From contig DAWV01000008.1 in assembly GCA_002506085.1 (NCBI GenBank), forward strand, positions 19,628 through 83,627: 64,000 bases of DNA, written 5' to 3'. Source of the DNA: Methanocorpusculaceae archaeon UBA425. Its GTDB lineage: Archaea > Halobacteriota > Methanomicrobia > Methanomicrobiales > Methanocorpusculaceae. The translations under genes and the position numbers were made by a program. The notes beneath the pieces were generated by a model that was not told the origin of the DNA, did not search any database, and saw nothing but the letters and a program-made list of their open reading frames with translations. Positions 1 through 9,133 of this stretch are shown here, in pieces (the first letter of the stretch is position 1; every line of letters begins with the position of its first letter).

Positions 1-180
1 TGGAAAACCACTGGAAAACTTGGAAATGCCAGTCGGAAAAATGGTATATGTTCTGGAATAAATGGAAAAACAGTGGGATAGCTGGAAATACCTGTTGGAA
101 AAACTGGAATACATTTTGGAATACGTGGAAAACCAGTGAAAATGTTGGAATTAGTTTGGAATATATGGAAAAACGTGGAT
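1..180. repeat. Degenerate tandem array of TGGAA words at about 10-bp spacing
   Basis: TGGAA-like words start near 1, 12, 21, 42, 54, 63, 74, 83, 96, 105, 117, 126, 146, 157, 166 and 176. Alternate words are 20-22 bp apart, so the unit is a degenerate 21-bp repeat with two TGG words, averaging about one word per helical turn. One reading frame is open from the left edge to 248 and reads as Trp/Lys/Asn-rich heptads, but later TGG words drift through all three frames, so I do not call it a gene. It continues to or beyond the left edge of the window. A G-rich run follows at 230-247. Confidence 0.7.
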
Positions 181-374
181 TACCTAAGGCTGCTCTGGTT
201 CAACCGATTCATACTTGTGATAGGTCAAGAGGGCGGGGGTGGGGGTGAATAAAAATTGATGAATGTTGGATTTAGAGAAAAGATGGATACACAAGGTGTT
301 TTGTGACAAAACCCTTGTGCTAAAGTCACAAATATTGGGACATATTTATTAAGAGTGAAAAACAAGTTACTTCT

Positions 375-385
375 CATATATATTA
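375..385 (+). promoter_or_regulatory. TATA box of the hsdRMS operon
   Basis: The run CATATATATTA is centred about 28 bp upstream of the hsdR ATG at 408. That is the normal archaeal TATA-to-start-of-transcription distance, and no Shine-Dalgarno sequence precedes the ATG. The transcript is therefore probably leaderless or nearly so. This is inferred from spacing only; a second AT-rich candidate lies near 341-354. Confidence 0.5.
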
Positions 386-407
386 TTTCATTGTCCGTGA
401 ATCTCTT

Positions 408-2708
408 ATGTCTCTGCATGAAAAACTCTCTGAAGAAGATGTCAAACTGCGCTATATCACTCCGGCAGTTGAAAAAGCAGGATGGGACAAATTTACGCAG
501 GTCCAGATGGAATACTCTTTTACTGACGGTATGGTTTTAGTGAAAGATGGTTTTGTTACGCGAGGAAAAAAGAAATCTGCGGATTATCTTTTATCCTATA
601 AGAAGAACCTGCCACTTGCAATTATTGAGGCAAAACAGAACTGGTTATCTCTTGGCGACGGGATGCAGCAGGGGCTTTCCTATGCGGAATGTCTCGATGT
701 GCCGTTTGTCTATTCGTCGAACGGTTCGGGATTTTTGGAGCATGACCGTTTAACCGGACTTGAAATGGAGCTGTCGCTTGATGCATTCCCTGGCCCTGAA
801 GATTTATGGAGAAGATATGTTTTGGATAAAGATCTGAGTCCAGCCGAGGAGAAAGAGATCACTACTCCATATTATTATGAACTTGGCGGCTCCATTCCAA
901 GATATTATCAGAGAATTGCTATCAACAAGACGATCGATGCAGTTTCTACCGGCGTGTATCCCGGCGGGATCGATAAGAGGATCCTGCTTGTTATGGCGAC
1001 CGGGACCGGAAAAACGTTTACCGCGTTCCAGATCGTTCACCGGCTTCGTGAGTCGGGTCTCGCAAAGCGTATTTTGTATCTTGCTGATCGGAATGTTCTG
1101 ATCGATCAGACGGTACGGTCTGATTTTAAACCGTTTGATAAGGTGATGGTGAAAGTTTCGGGCAGGAAAATGGACAGTTCCTATGAGGTATTTATGTCCC
1201 TTTATCAGCAGCAGATCGGCCCTGAGGGTGAGGATGATACGTATAAACAGTTCGCGCCGGAATTTTTTGATGTAGTTATTGTTGATGAATGTCATCGCGG
1301 AAGTGCGAGGGAAGATTCCAACTGGAGAAAGATTTTGGAGTATTTTTCCGGTGCGGTTCAGATCGGCATGACGGCAACACCGAAGGAAACCAAGGAAGTA
1401 TCCAATATCGATTATTTTGGAGGTCCCCTTTACACTTATTCACTAAAACAGGGAATCGAGGATGGATTCCTTGCTCCTTATCGTGTTTTGCGTGTACATC
1501 TGGATAAGGATCTTGACGGCTGGCGTCCGAATCAGGGCCAGAGGGATCTGTCTGGAAAGGAGATCCCGGATCAGATGTACAATTCCCGTGATTTTGACCG
1601 GACGGTCGTTCTTGATGCAAGAACGATTAAAGTGGCAGATCGGATCACCAGGTATCTGAAAGATACCGACAGGTTTGACAAGACGATCGTTTTCTGTGAG
1701 GATATAGACCATGCGGAGAGGATGCGTCAGGCCCTGTCCAATGCGAACGCGGATCTGGTTGCCGAGAATTACAAGTATGTGATGCGGATCACCGGAGATA
1801 ATCCTGAGGGGAAAGCCCAGCTGGAATATTTTATGGATGATGATTCCAAGTATCCGGCACTTGTGACGACATCCGAATTAATGACAACCGGGGTCAACTG
1901 CAAGACCTGCAAACTGATCGTTATTGATAAGAATATCAATTCAATGACCGAGTTTAAGCAGATCATCGGGAGGGGGACACGTCTGTATCCAAAATACGGG
2001 AAGGAGTATTTTACGATCATGGATTTCCGGGATGCCAGCAGGTTGTTTGCTGATCCGACGTTTGACGGAGAGCCGTTTTCCATTACCGAGGGAGATCATA
2101 CGCCGAAAATCACTAAGACGTATCCTCCCGGTCCGCCGAGAGATAAGTACCGGGTGAACAATGTGGATGTTCAGATCGTTTCTGAACAGGTTCAGTATTA
2201 CGGAGCAGATGGGCGTCTTACGACGGAGTCCTTTACGGATTTTACGAGAAAGACTGTGCAGAGCAAGTTTGCGACGCTTGACGCGTTTTTGAAAACGTGG
2301 ACTGCCCATGAGAAGCGTGTGGTTATTTCTGAGGAGTTGGAGCTGGAGGGAGTGTTTTTGGAGAAGCTGCGGGAGAAGGCGGGTCATCCTGAGATGGATG
2401 ATTTTGATCTGATCTGTCACGTGGCGTTTGATGCAAAGCCTTTGACGAAGGGAGAGCGGGTGAAGAATGTGCAGAAGAAGGGTGTTTTGAATAAATATTC
2501 CGGTTCGGCAAGGAGGGTCCTGGATATTCTGCTTGAGAAGTATATGAGTGAGGGTGATGTGGATATCGGTGATCTTCGGGTTTTGAGTCTGGCTGAGTTT
2601 ATGCCCCTTGGGACTCCGCCCCAGATCGCACGGATGTTTGGCGGCCGGGATAAATTTGTGTCGGCTTTATTTGAATTGAAGTCAGAGTTGTACGCAGCAG
2701 AGGGATAG
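408..2708 (+). CDS. hsdR: Type I restriction enzyme, R (motor and nuclease) subunit
   Basis: The 766-residue protein is the ATP-dependent translocase and endonuclease subunit of a type I restriction-modification complex. The N-terminal nuclease shows D59 and E74-A-K76, a PD-(D/E)xK pattern. The SF2 motor has Walker A ATGTGKT (197-203), DECH (293-296), TAT (322-324) and motif VI QIIGRGTR (519-526). The C-terminal part matches the EcoEI-type R subunit. It is the first gene of a four-gene operon and its stop lies 3 bp before the hsdM start. Its length is normal for the EcoEI-like class, with no frameshift seen. Confidence 0.95.
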   Translation: MSLHEKLSEEDVKLRYITPAVEKAGWDKFTQVQMEYSFTDGMVLVKDGFVTRGKKKSADYLLSYKKNLPLAIIEAKQNWLSLGDGMQQGLSYAECLDVPFVYSSNGSGFLEHDRLTGLEMELSLDAFPGPEDLWRRYVLDKDLSPAEEKEITTPYYYELGGSIPRYYQRIAINKTIDAVSTGVYPGGIDKRILLVMATGTGKTFTAFQIVHRLRESGLAKRILYLADRNVLIDQTVRSDFKPFDKVMVKVSGRKMDSSYEVFMSLYQQQIGPEGEDDTYKQFAPEFFDVVIVDECHRGSAREDSNWRKILEYFSGAVQIGMTATPKETKEVSNIDYFGGPLYTYSLKQGIEDGFLAPYRVLRVHLDKDLDGWRPNQGQRDLSGKEIPDQMYNSRDFDRTVVLDARTIKVADRITRYLKDTDRFDKTIVFCEDIDHAERMRQALSNANADLVAENYKYVMRITGDNPEGKAQLEYFMDDDSKYPALVTTSELMTTGVNCKTCKLIVIDKNINSMTEFKQIIGRGTRLYPKYGKEYFTIMDFRDASRLFADPTFDGEPFSITEGDHTPKITKTYPPGPPRDKYRVNNVDVQIVSEQVQYYGADGRLTTESFTDFTRKTVQSKFATLDAFLKTWTAHEKRVVISEELELEGVFLEKLREKAGHPEMDDFDLICHVAFDAKPLTKGERVKNVQKKGVLNKYSGSARRVLDILLEKYMSEGDVDIGDLRVLSLAEFMPLGTPPQIARMFGGRDKFVSALFELKSELYAAEG

Positions 2709-2711
2709 TTT

Positions 2712-4181
2712 TTGGCTTTAGGTACGTTTATTAAGGGTCTCCAGAATATTATGCGGAAGGATTCCGGGGTGGACGGGGATGCGCAGCGTCTTTCGCAGAT
2801 CGCATGGATGCTGTTTTTGAAGGTGTATGATTCACGGGAAGAGGCATGGGAGTTTCTGGATCCGGCGTATAAGTCGATTATTCCCGAACCCTGCCGGTGG
2901 AGAAACTGGGCGGTGGATAAGAAGGACGGGAAGGCGATGACGGGAGATGATCTTCTTTTATTCGTGAATAATGCATTGTTTCCCACGCTGAAAAAGATCG
3001 AGATCACGGAAAAGACGCCGATGAAGAAGGCGATCGTGAAACTGGCGATGGAGGATATGTCCAACTATATGAAGGACGGGACGCTTCTTCGTCAGGTGGT
3101 GAATGAGATTGATAGTGTTGATTTCGGGGATTATAAGGAGCAGCACGCGTTCAATGAGATCTATGAGGCTCTGTTAAAGAGTCTGCAGTCTGCGGGGAAT
3201 GCGGGGGAGTTTTACACCCCACGTGCGGTGACTGATTTTATTATCCAGATGGTTTCTCCGAAACTGGGTGAGAAGGTTGCTGATTTTGCATGCGGGACAG
3301 GGGGTTTTCTTGTTTCGACGTTAAAGGCTCTTGAGCCGCAGGTGAAGACGGTTGGTGACCGGGAAAAGCTTCAGTCGTCGATTTACGGGTGTGAGTGGAA
3401 GGCTCTGCCTCATCTTTTGTGCGTGACGAATCTCCTTTTGCACGGGTTGGATGAGCCGAATATTCTGCACGGTGATTCTTTGTCGAAGAATGTGCGTGAG
3501 TATGGGGATGAGGATACGTTTGATGTTATTGTGATGAATCCTCCTTACGGTGGAAGTACAGCGTCGAGTGTTCTTGGTAATTTCCCGGCGGATATGCAGA
3601 CTTCGGAGACGGCTGATCTGTTTATGGTGCTGATTTTGTATCGGCTGAAAGAGATGGGGCGTGTGGGATTGGTACTTTCTGACGGGTTTATGTTCGGGAC
3701 TGATGGGGCTGAGTATACTATTAAGGAGAAGTTGTTTGCGGAGTGTAATGTGCATACGATCATCCGTCTTCCTCACAGTGTGTTTGCTCCGTATACGTCG
3801 ATTACGACGAATCTTTTGTTCTTTGATAAGACGGGACCAACAAAGGAGACATGGTTTTACCGCTTGGATATGCCGGAGGGTTACAAGAACTTCTCGAAGA
3901 CCAAGCCGATGAAGCTGGAGCATTTTGCTCCGGTTGTTTCGTGGTGGAACACACGGGAGGAGATTCTTGATACAGAGGGTTTCTTCCAGGCGAAGAAGTA
4001 TTCGATCGATGAGTTGATGATGGGGAAGTTTAATCTGGATCTGTGCGGATTTCCGCATGAGGTTCAGGAGATTTTAGAGCCGATGGAGCTTTTAGCGAAT
4101 TATCACGCGAAGAAGGCGGAGGCTGATGCGAGGATCACGAAGATCCTTTCAGAGATCGCTTCTGTGCTGGAGAAGAGATGA
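2712..4181 (+). CDS. hsdM: Type I DNA methyltransferase, M subunit (N6-adenine)
   Basis: The 489-residue protein transfers methyl from S-adenosylmethionine to adenine at the site chosen by HsdS. It has an N-terminal helical HsdM domain, the AdoMet motif FACGTGG (192-198) and the catalytic motif NPPY (276-279). I use the TTG at 2712 as start because the opening residues MALGTFIKG and a following MRKDSGVDGDAQR match the family N-terminus. The ATG at 2751 would remove this conserved part. The gene overlaps hsdS by 4 bp (ATGA), which suggests coupled translation. Confidence 0.95.
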   Translation: MALGTFIKGLQNIMRKDSGVDGDAQRLSQIAWMLFLKVYDSREEAWEFLDPAYKSIIPEPCRWRNWAVDKKDGKAMTGDDLLLFVNNALFPTLKKIEITEKTPMKKAIVKLAMEDMSNYMKDGTLLRQVVNEIDSVDFGDYKEQHAFNEIYEALLKSLQSAGNAGEFYTPRAVTDFIIQMVSPKLGEKVADFACGTGGFLVSTLKALEPQVKTVGDREKLQSSIYGCEWKALPHLLCVTNLLLHGLDEPNILHGDSLSKNVREYGDEDTFDVIVMNPPYGGSTASSVLGNFPADMQTSETADLFMVLILYRLKEMGRVGLVLSDGFMFGTDGAEYTIKEKLFAECNVHTIIRLPHSVFAPYTSITTNLLFFDKTGPTKETWFYRLDMPEGYKNFSKTKPMKLEHFAPVVSWWNTREEILDTEGFFQAKKYSIDELMMGKFNLDLCGFPHEVQEILEPMELLANYHAKKAEADARITKILSEIASVLEKR

Positions 4182-5671
4182 AAGCATCTGATCTGAAGGC
4201 TTCCATTCTCCAGCTGGCGGTTTCGGGAAAACTGGTTCGTCAGGATCCTCATGATGAGCCGGCAAGCGTTCTTCTGAATCGGATCAAGAAGGAACGGGAG
4301 GCTTTGCTCAAGGCGGGGAAGATCAAGGAGGGTAAGCCTCTTTCCCCGGTGAGCGAGGAAGAGAAGCCGTTTTCGATCCCGGCGAGTTGGGAGTGGGTGA
4401 GGTTGGGAGATATCTGTGAATATATTCACCGAGGGAAATCTCCAATTTATTCCTATATCAAAGAAATTCCAGTTGTGGCACAAAAATGTATTCAGTGGTC
4501 CGGAATTCAGATGGATAAAGCCTTATTTATTGATCCAGATTCATTTAACAAGTATACTGAGGAACGCTATCTTAGGACAAATGATTTGTTATGGAACTCT
4601 ACTGGTCTTGGTACTTTAGGTAGAATTGGGATTTATGATGAAAGATTGACTCCTTATAAATTTGCAGTGGCTGATTCTCATGTTACTGTAATTCGCCCAA
4701 TTAAAAACCAAATTAATTCTCTGTATTTATATTCTTGGTTTGCTGGACCGAGCGTCCAGAATACAATTAATGATAAATCAACAGGAAGTACGAAACAAAC
4801 TGAACTTGCAACTCAAACAATTAAGGAACACATTGTCCCTCTCCCCCCTCTCGCAGAGCAGCAGCGCATTGTCGCAAGAATAGAGGAACTCATGCCCCTC
4901 ATTGAAGCTTATAACAGAGAAGAGCAGAAACTTACCGCACTTGAGGCGGAGTTTCCTGGTGCTCTCCGTCAGTCGATTCTCCAGTATGCTGTTCAAGGGA
5001 AACTTGTTTCACAAAAAGCCGAGGACGGAACGGCGGCTGAACTTCTTGCAAAAATCAAAAAAGAGCGGGAAGGGCTTGTTAAAGCGGGGAAGATTAAGAA
5101 GGGTACGCCTCTCCCGCCAGTGAGTGAAGAAGAGAAGCCGTTTGAGATTCCGGCGAGTTGGGAGTGGGTGAGATTAGGGGATGTCACACATAATTTCGGA
5201 CAGAAAAAACCAGAAACTCAATTTACCTATATTGATGTTGGCTCAATTGATAACAAAAATGGATGTCTTGGCTCTAATTTGCAGGTAATTTTGCCAAAAG
5301 ATGCACCCTCTAGAGCGAGAAAAATTGTAAAAAAAGGGACGGTTATATATTCTACTGTTAGACCCTATCTTCTCAATATTTGTATCATTGAGTCGGAACC
5401 TGAAAAAGAATTTATTGCAAGTACTGCATTTTGTATTCTCGCCCCATTTTCCGGGTTCCTAAACACTTATTTGTATTATTGTCTAAGAAGCCCGGTATTT
5501 ACTGAATATGTAAGCAATGAGATGATGGGGATGGCTTATCCTGCTATTAGTGATAAAGAATTGCTTGCAGGATTAATCCCGCTGCCCCCCCTCGCCGAAC
5601 AGCAGCGCATCGTCGAGCGGGTTCAAGAGCTGATGGGGCTTTGCGACCGTATTCCTAAAAAAGTAAAATGA
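4178..5671 (+). CDS. hsdS: Type I specificity subunit with two target-recognition domains
   Basis: The 497-residue protein recognises the bipartite DNA target. Two similar halves are obvious. Each begins with a helical block (near residues 6-83 and 261-335) ending in EEKPF(S/E)IPASWEWVRLGD, followed by a variable target-recognition domain, then PLPPLAEQQRIV(A/E)R. The two recognition domains (about 4420-4830 and 5190-5570) are richer in A/T than the conserved blocks, as expected for exchanged modules. The final ATGA overlaps the next gene. The repeated blocks could support recombination between halves. Confidence 0.95.
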   Translation: MKASDLKASILQLAVSGKLVRQDPHDEPASVLLNRIKKEREALLKAGKIKEGKPLSPVSEEEKPFSIPASWEWVRLGDICEYIHRGKSPIYSYIKEIPVVAQKCIQWSGIQMDKALFIDPDSFNKYTEERYLRTNDLLWNSTGLGTLGRIGIYDERLTPYKFAVADSHVTVIRPIKNQINSLYLYSWFAGPSVQNTINDKSTGSTKQTELATQTIKEHIVPLPPLAEQQRIVARIEELMPLIEAYNREEQKLTALEAEFPGALRQSILQYAVQGKLVSQKAEDGTAAELLAKIKKEREGLVKAGKIKKGTPLPPVSEEEKPFEIPASWEWVRLGDVTHNFGQKKPETQFTYIDVGSIDNKNGCLGSNLQVILPKDAPSRARKIVKKGTVIYSTVRPYLLNICIIESEPEKEFIASTAFCILAPFSGFLNTYLYYCLRSPVFTEYVSNEMMGMAYPAISDKELLAGLIPLPPLAEQQRIVERVQELMGLCDRIPKKVK

Positions 5672-6756
5672 CAGAAAAGAAATTGCTGGAAGAAAGGGCG
5701 AAGTGGGTTAAACTTTATTTTCGACTAATGTTTGAATCAGAAAACATTCTTCAACGACATAAAGATGGAGAAAATCGCAGAAAGGCTCGTCTTTCTAATA
5801 AATTGGTGTCCCTTTATAAATACAGACCTCCCTCCGGAATTCAGAGACTTATTGAGAGTCTGAAAGAGGGAACTGATCCAACCATTAAACTCAGCCAACC
5901 AAATGAATTTCATGAGTTTAATGACCATTTTGATACCTATATTACTCCAGTGTATTGCAATTTACCTGTGTTGAGAAAGGACATGGCAACACAGTTGGCC
6001 GCTACTCTCTGCCAATCTGGTTATCTGTCAATAGCAGATTGTGAAGAATGCAGACAAAAGTGTTTGGCAACCTTATCTATCATTGATTTTGAAGAATGGT
6101 ATACAGCATTAGCAAAAATTAACATAGAATACCAGCCAGGGGTAAAGGAGACAGTATCTCAGATTGTCACGGTCGATATGCAAAAGTTTTCTGCTAAGCA
6201 TACTGAGTATTGGAAAAGTCAGATAAAACAATTGGGTATATCGTGTTTTTGCGAAAAAAATGATATAAACTATATGTGGGAAAAATATTCAGAGAACCAT
6301 ACAGGGTTTTGTTTAGCGTATGATGTATCGGTATTTGATAATATACCTCATACCCCTACGAGAAAAATTTGTGGGATGATGCCAGTTCGGTATATGGCTG
6401 AGACCCCTGACTTAATTGAGCTTGAGAGGAAATTCTTCAGTAGTCATTTTGATAAAAGCCAGACTTTAACTCCCTACGAAGATCGATCATTAGTCTGGAA
6501 AACTGTTCTGACAAAAACTCCGTGTTGGGAAAAGGAAATGGAGTGGAGACTGGTATCATTATTTACTCAACTACAGGATGATAATGTTCCAAAAGATGAA
6601 GATAGGTATGTTCCTTTACACCCAAGTTGCATATATCTTGGTAAAGATTTTGACGAAGTAAAAGAACAGGAAATACGAAACCTCGCAGGAAGTAACATTC
6701 TTGTAAAAAGAATGCGGTTGTCTCAGAATGGATCTAAATTGATTGCCGGGGATTGA
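5668..6756 (+). CDS. DUF2971 family protein, fourth gene of the type I RM operon
   Basis: The 362-residue protein starts inside the hsdS stop (ATGA). I recognise the DUF2971 pattern: LYKYRPPSG near residue 49, LSQPNEFHEFNDHFD near residue 74, a central block ISCFCEKNDINYMWEKYS, and WEKEMEWRL near the C-terminus. The biochemical function is unknown; DUF2971 genes are often seen in defence or stress contexts. Translational coupling to hsdS suggests it serves the restriction system. The sequence is clearly AT-richer than hsdR and hsdM. Confidence 0.75.
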   Translation: MTEKKLLEERAKWVKLYFRLMFESENILQRHKDGENRRKARLSNKLVSLYKYRPPSGIQRLIESLKEGTDPTIKLSQPNEFHEFNDHFDTYITPVYCNLPVLRKDMATQLAATLCQSGYLSIADCEECRQKCLATLSIIDFEEWYTALAKINIEYQPGVKETVSQIVTVDMQKFSAKHTEYWKSQIKQLGISCFCEKNDINYMWEKYSENHTGFCLAYDVSVFDNIPHTPTRKICGMMPVRYMAETPDLIELERKFFSSHFDKSQTLTPYEDRSLVWKTVLTKTPCWEKEMEWRLVSLFTQLQDDNVPKDEDRYVPLHPSCIYLGKDFDEVKEQEIRNLAGSNILVKRMRLSQNGSKLIAGD

Positions 6757-7436
6757 TGAACTGATAGCGATTTGCAACCGTTTCTCCTCCCTAACACTCT
6801 TTTTCAAAAAGTCTCTGTTCCCAGAATTCTTCCGCTCTTATGTCTGGAATGCCAAGAGTGAATTGCGCATAATTACTGTTATGGACACTCAATCATAGGA
6901 GAATGATATTCTAGTGGTCTTTTTGGCTATTTCCTCCATGGATAGGGGACATAATGATCAGTTAAACCATTAATTCAATATAGGATCTCCAAACTGACGA
7001 GAGTTGAATATTTTTCCACTCTGAACTAGCTGAAATATATGGAGCAATTCCGCAAACCACTCTTATTAAATGATTAAATCGGGTTTATATCACGGTGACC
7101 TAGCTACCCCATCTTAGGATTATGAGTCCCGTGCTGGAAACTGTGAGGCCACTTGACACGTTCCTCACCGATATCAGGTGGGGTAATTGCCCAATCATTT
7201 ATGTAGATTTTGAAATTCACATGACTTACAAAGGGAATGATGCTATTACCTTTCAAAACACAACAATAACAGGCAAATTCATTACTAATCTTATCAAACA
7301 TGCATCATCATCTATCCAGATAAATCGCAATGTGTGTCTATCCTGAATTGTCTATAATTTTTCCGGGTTTTGTGCATATACTTAGCGTTTCCGGGAGTGA
7401 TGAAATGCATTATAACAGAGCAACTCAATCATTGAT
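6757..7436. other. 680-bp AT-rich intergenic region without a gene
   Basis: I see no supported ORF. A hairpin with 6-bp arms lies at 7143-7168 (GTGAGG/CCTCAC). At 7113-7132 on the minus strand there is a tRNA-anticodon-arm-like segment with a CAT loop, but no T-arm or acceptor stem around it. The region separates the plus-strand RM operon from the end of the minus-strand ABC operon and may contain decayed sequence. Confidence 0.6.
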
Positions 7437-8252
7437 TCAATTTATCCCTGTTAAACTATCTTTTAAATATCTCTGGAATATCAAAAATATTATTAATGTT
7501 GGTAGGGTTGAAAGTAATAATGCTAGCATTAATACTGCATAATCACCATACCACAAAGATCCCATACTATTAAGAAAAATAGCATTTGTAAATTTACTTT
7601 GTGTTTGAAGAAGAACAACTGGGAGTAGTATGGCATTCCACGCTCCAAAAAATGAAATCATAATCGCTGCAACATATACTGGTTTTAATATCGGAACATA
7701 GATTTTTAAAAAAATTCCGAATTCCCCTATTCCATCCATCCTGGCAGCTTTTATAAGTTCTATTGGTATTAAGCGAGTGTTTTGTTTGAATAAAAAAATC
7801 AAAAACGGCAATGACATTGATGTTAATATAACAGCCAAGTATGTATCTATCAAATTTAGATAGTTGAAGATAAGAAAAATTGGAACAACTAATGCGGCAG
7901 TTGGAATCAGCATAGAAAAAAATGATATTAAAAATAATACGTCACTACCTTTGTTTCTAAAAATAGTATATGCATATCCTGCCATTGATGCAATGAACAC
8001 ACCAATAAATGACGACATGAGTGACACAAATAATGAGTTCATCAATGATGAAAAAAAGTATTTTTCATTTAAGAGAGTATGCCAGTTATTCATAAAATTT
8101 GTGATTGAGAGGTCGGTAATAATAGAATTACCTTTAATACTCGCATTAGTACTGAAGCAAGAAATTACCATAATAATATAGGGAGAAAGAGCGATAATAC
8201 AAACAATCACGAGAAAAATAATATTTAATATACTCGCAGATTTCTCATTCAT
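7437..8252 (-). CDS. Carbohydrate-type ABC transporter permease, MalG-like
   Basis: The 271-residue integral membrane protein has about six hydrophobic helices and the cytoplasmic EAA loop, here KAARMDGIGEFGIFLKIYVP, that docks on the ATPase. It matches the CUT1-type inner permease (MalG/UgpE/LacG). It overlaps the end of the preceding permease by 8 bp and is the last gene of the minus-strand operon. Base composition is much more AT-rich than the core genes, consistent with transfer. The transported substrate cannot be read from the sequence. Confidence 0.9.
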   Translation of the reverse strand: MNEKSASILNIIFLVIVCIIALSPYIIMVISCFSTNASIKGNSIITDLSITNFMNNWHTLLNEKYFFSSLMNSLFVSLMSSFIGVFIASMAGYAYTIFRNKGSDVLFLISFFSMLIPTAALVVPIFLIFNYLNLIDTYLAVILTSMSLPFLIFLFKQNTRLIPIELIKAARMDGIGEFGIFLKIYVPILKPVYVAAIMISFFGAWNAILLPVVLLQTQSKFTNAIFLNSMGSLWYGDYAVLMLALLLSTLPTLIIFLIFQRYLKDSLTGIN

Positions 8253-9033
8253 GTTTTCGTCCTAAAATAAATAATATACTAGTTACCACAATGCATATCG
8301 TAAAAATAATAATTGCTAAAGCTGAGGAGTAACCATATTGCGCAACATAATAATATGATTTCTTATATAAATAACTAACAAGAGTTAATGTTGACATGCC
8401 CGGGCCTCCTTTTGTAATAATGACAGATTCAATATACAATTGAAAAGTACTGCATGTTGCTAATACCGTAATTAATATTAATATAGGCTTAAGCGTTGGT
8501 AAGAGAATTTTCCTGACAATAGTTATAGTTGACGCACCGTCGATTTTTGCTGCTTTGTACAACATTGGGTCAATATTTTTCATTGCCATCAAAAGGATAA
8601 GGATATAAAATCCAGACCATGCCCATATACAGACAAATACGATTAGTAAACGTGCTCCCCAGACGTCTTGTAAAACATTGAAATCTGAAGCTACTAGATT
8701 TAATCCTCTTAGTATTGTAGATAAGACACCATCTGAATATGCCATTTGTTTAAAAAATAATGCATATGCAACAGGGGATGTTACACATGGGATATATAAT
8801 AATGTTATAAAAATATCTTGAACTATCTTAGATTTTACTTTATAAATTGATAGTGCTAAAAAAATACTAATACATAAAATTATTGGGACAATTATTATTG
8901 TAAAGATAATAGTGTTATCCAAAGTTGCAATGAACGTTTCATCCTGAGATAAATCCCAATAATTACCAAAGCCAACATAATAGAAATCGGTTCCTCTCCC
9001 TCCAAAAAAAGATAGAAATATTGCATATAACAA
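8245..9033 (-). CDS. Carbohydrate-type ABC transporter permease, MalF-like, start codon unclear
   Basis: The 262 residues from the first usable start (TTG at 9033) include the EAA loop KAAKIDGASTITIVRKILLP and several membrane helices typical of MalF/UgpA permeases. The same frame stays open upstream to 9144 and encodes a basic segment (about KHKDIIK) and the first half of membrane helix 1, as expected for the family. There is no ATG, GTG or TTG in that stretch, only ATT or ATA codons. The real start is probably upstream and non-standard, or the start has been mutated. The upstream lipoprotein gene ends at 9134. Confidence 0.8.
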   Translation of the reverse strand: MLYAIFLSFFGGRGTDFYYVGFGNYWDLSQDETFIATLDNTIIFTIIIVPIILCISIFLALSIYKVKSKIVQDIFITLLYIPCVTSPVAYALFFKQMAYSDGVLSTILRGLNLVASDFNVLQDVWGARLLIVFVCIWAWSGFYILILLMAMKNIDPMLYKAAKIDGASTITIVRKILLPTLKPILILITVLATCSTFQLYIESVIITKGGPGMSTLTLVSYLYKKSYYYVAQYGYSSALAIIIFTICIVVTSILFILGRKHE

Positions 9034-9133
9034 CGGAAAAAAAGATAGTATGCAAATTAAGATAAAGCTAGGAAGGATAAAAATTAATTTTATAATATCC
9101 TTATGTTTGAATATCCTACCATATTCTCCCCAC

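Noticed and set aside
48..248. Trp-rich 66-codon ORF over the TGGAA array
   Set aside because: The TGG words fall in different frames along the array, there is no start signal, and the composition is a product of the repeat.
228..248. G-quadruplex in the G-rich run
   Set aside because: Only three G-runs of three or more are present in a row, so a standard four-run quadruplex is not supported.
1..250. CRISPR array
   Set aside because: The repeat is only about 21 bp, degenerate and without spacers of uniform length; no cas genes are present in the window.
7097..7150. A complete tRNA-Met on the minus strand
   Set aside because: An anticodon-like arm with CAT is present, but no T-loop or matching acceptor strands can be drawn.
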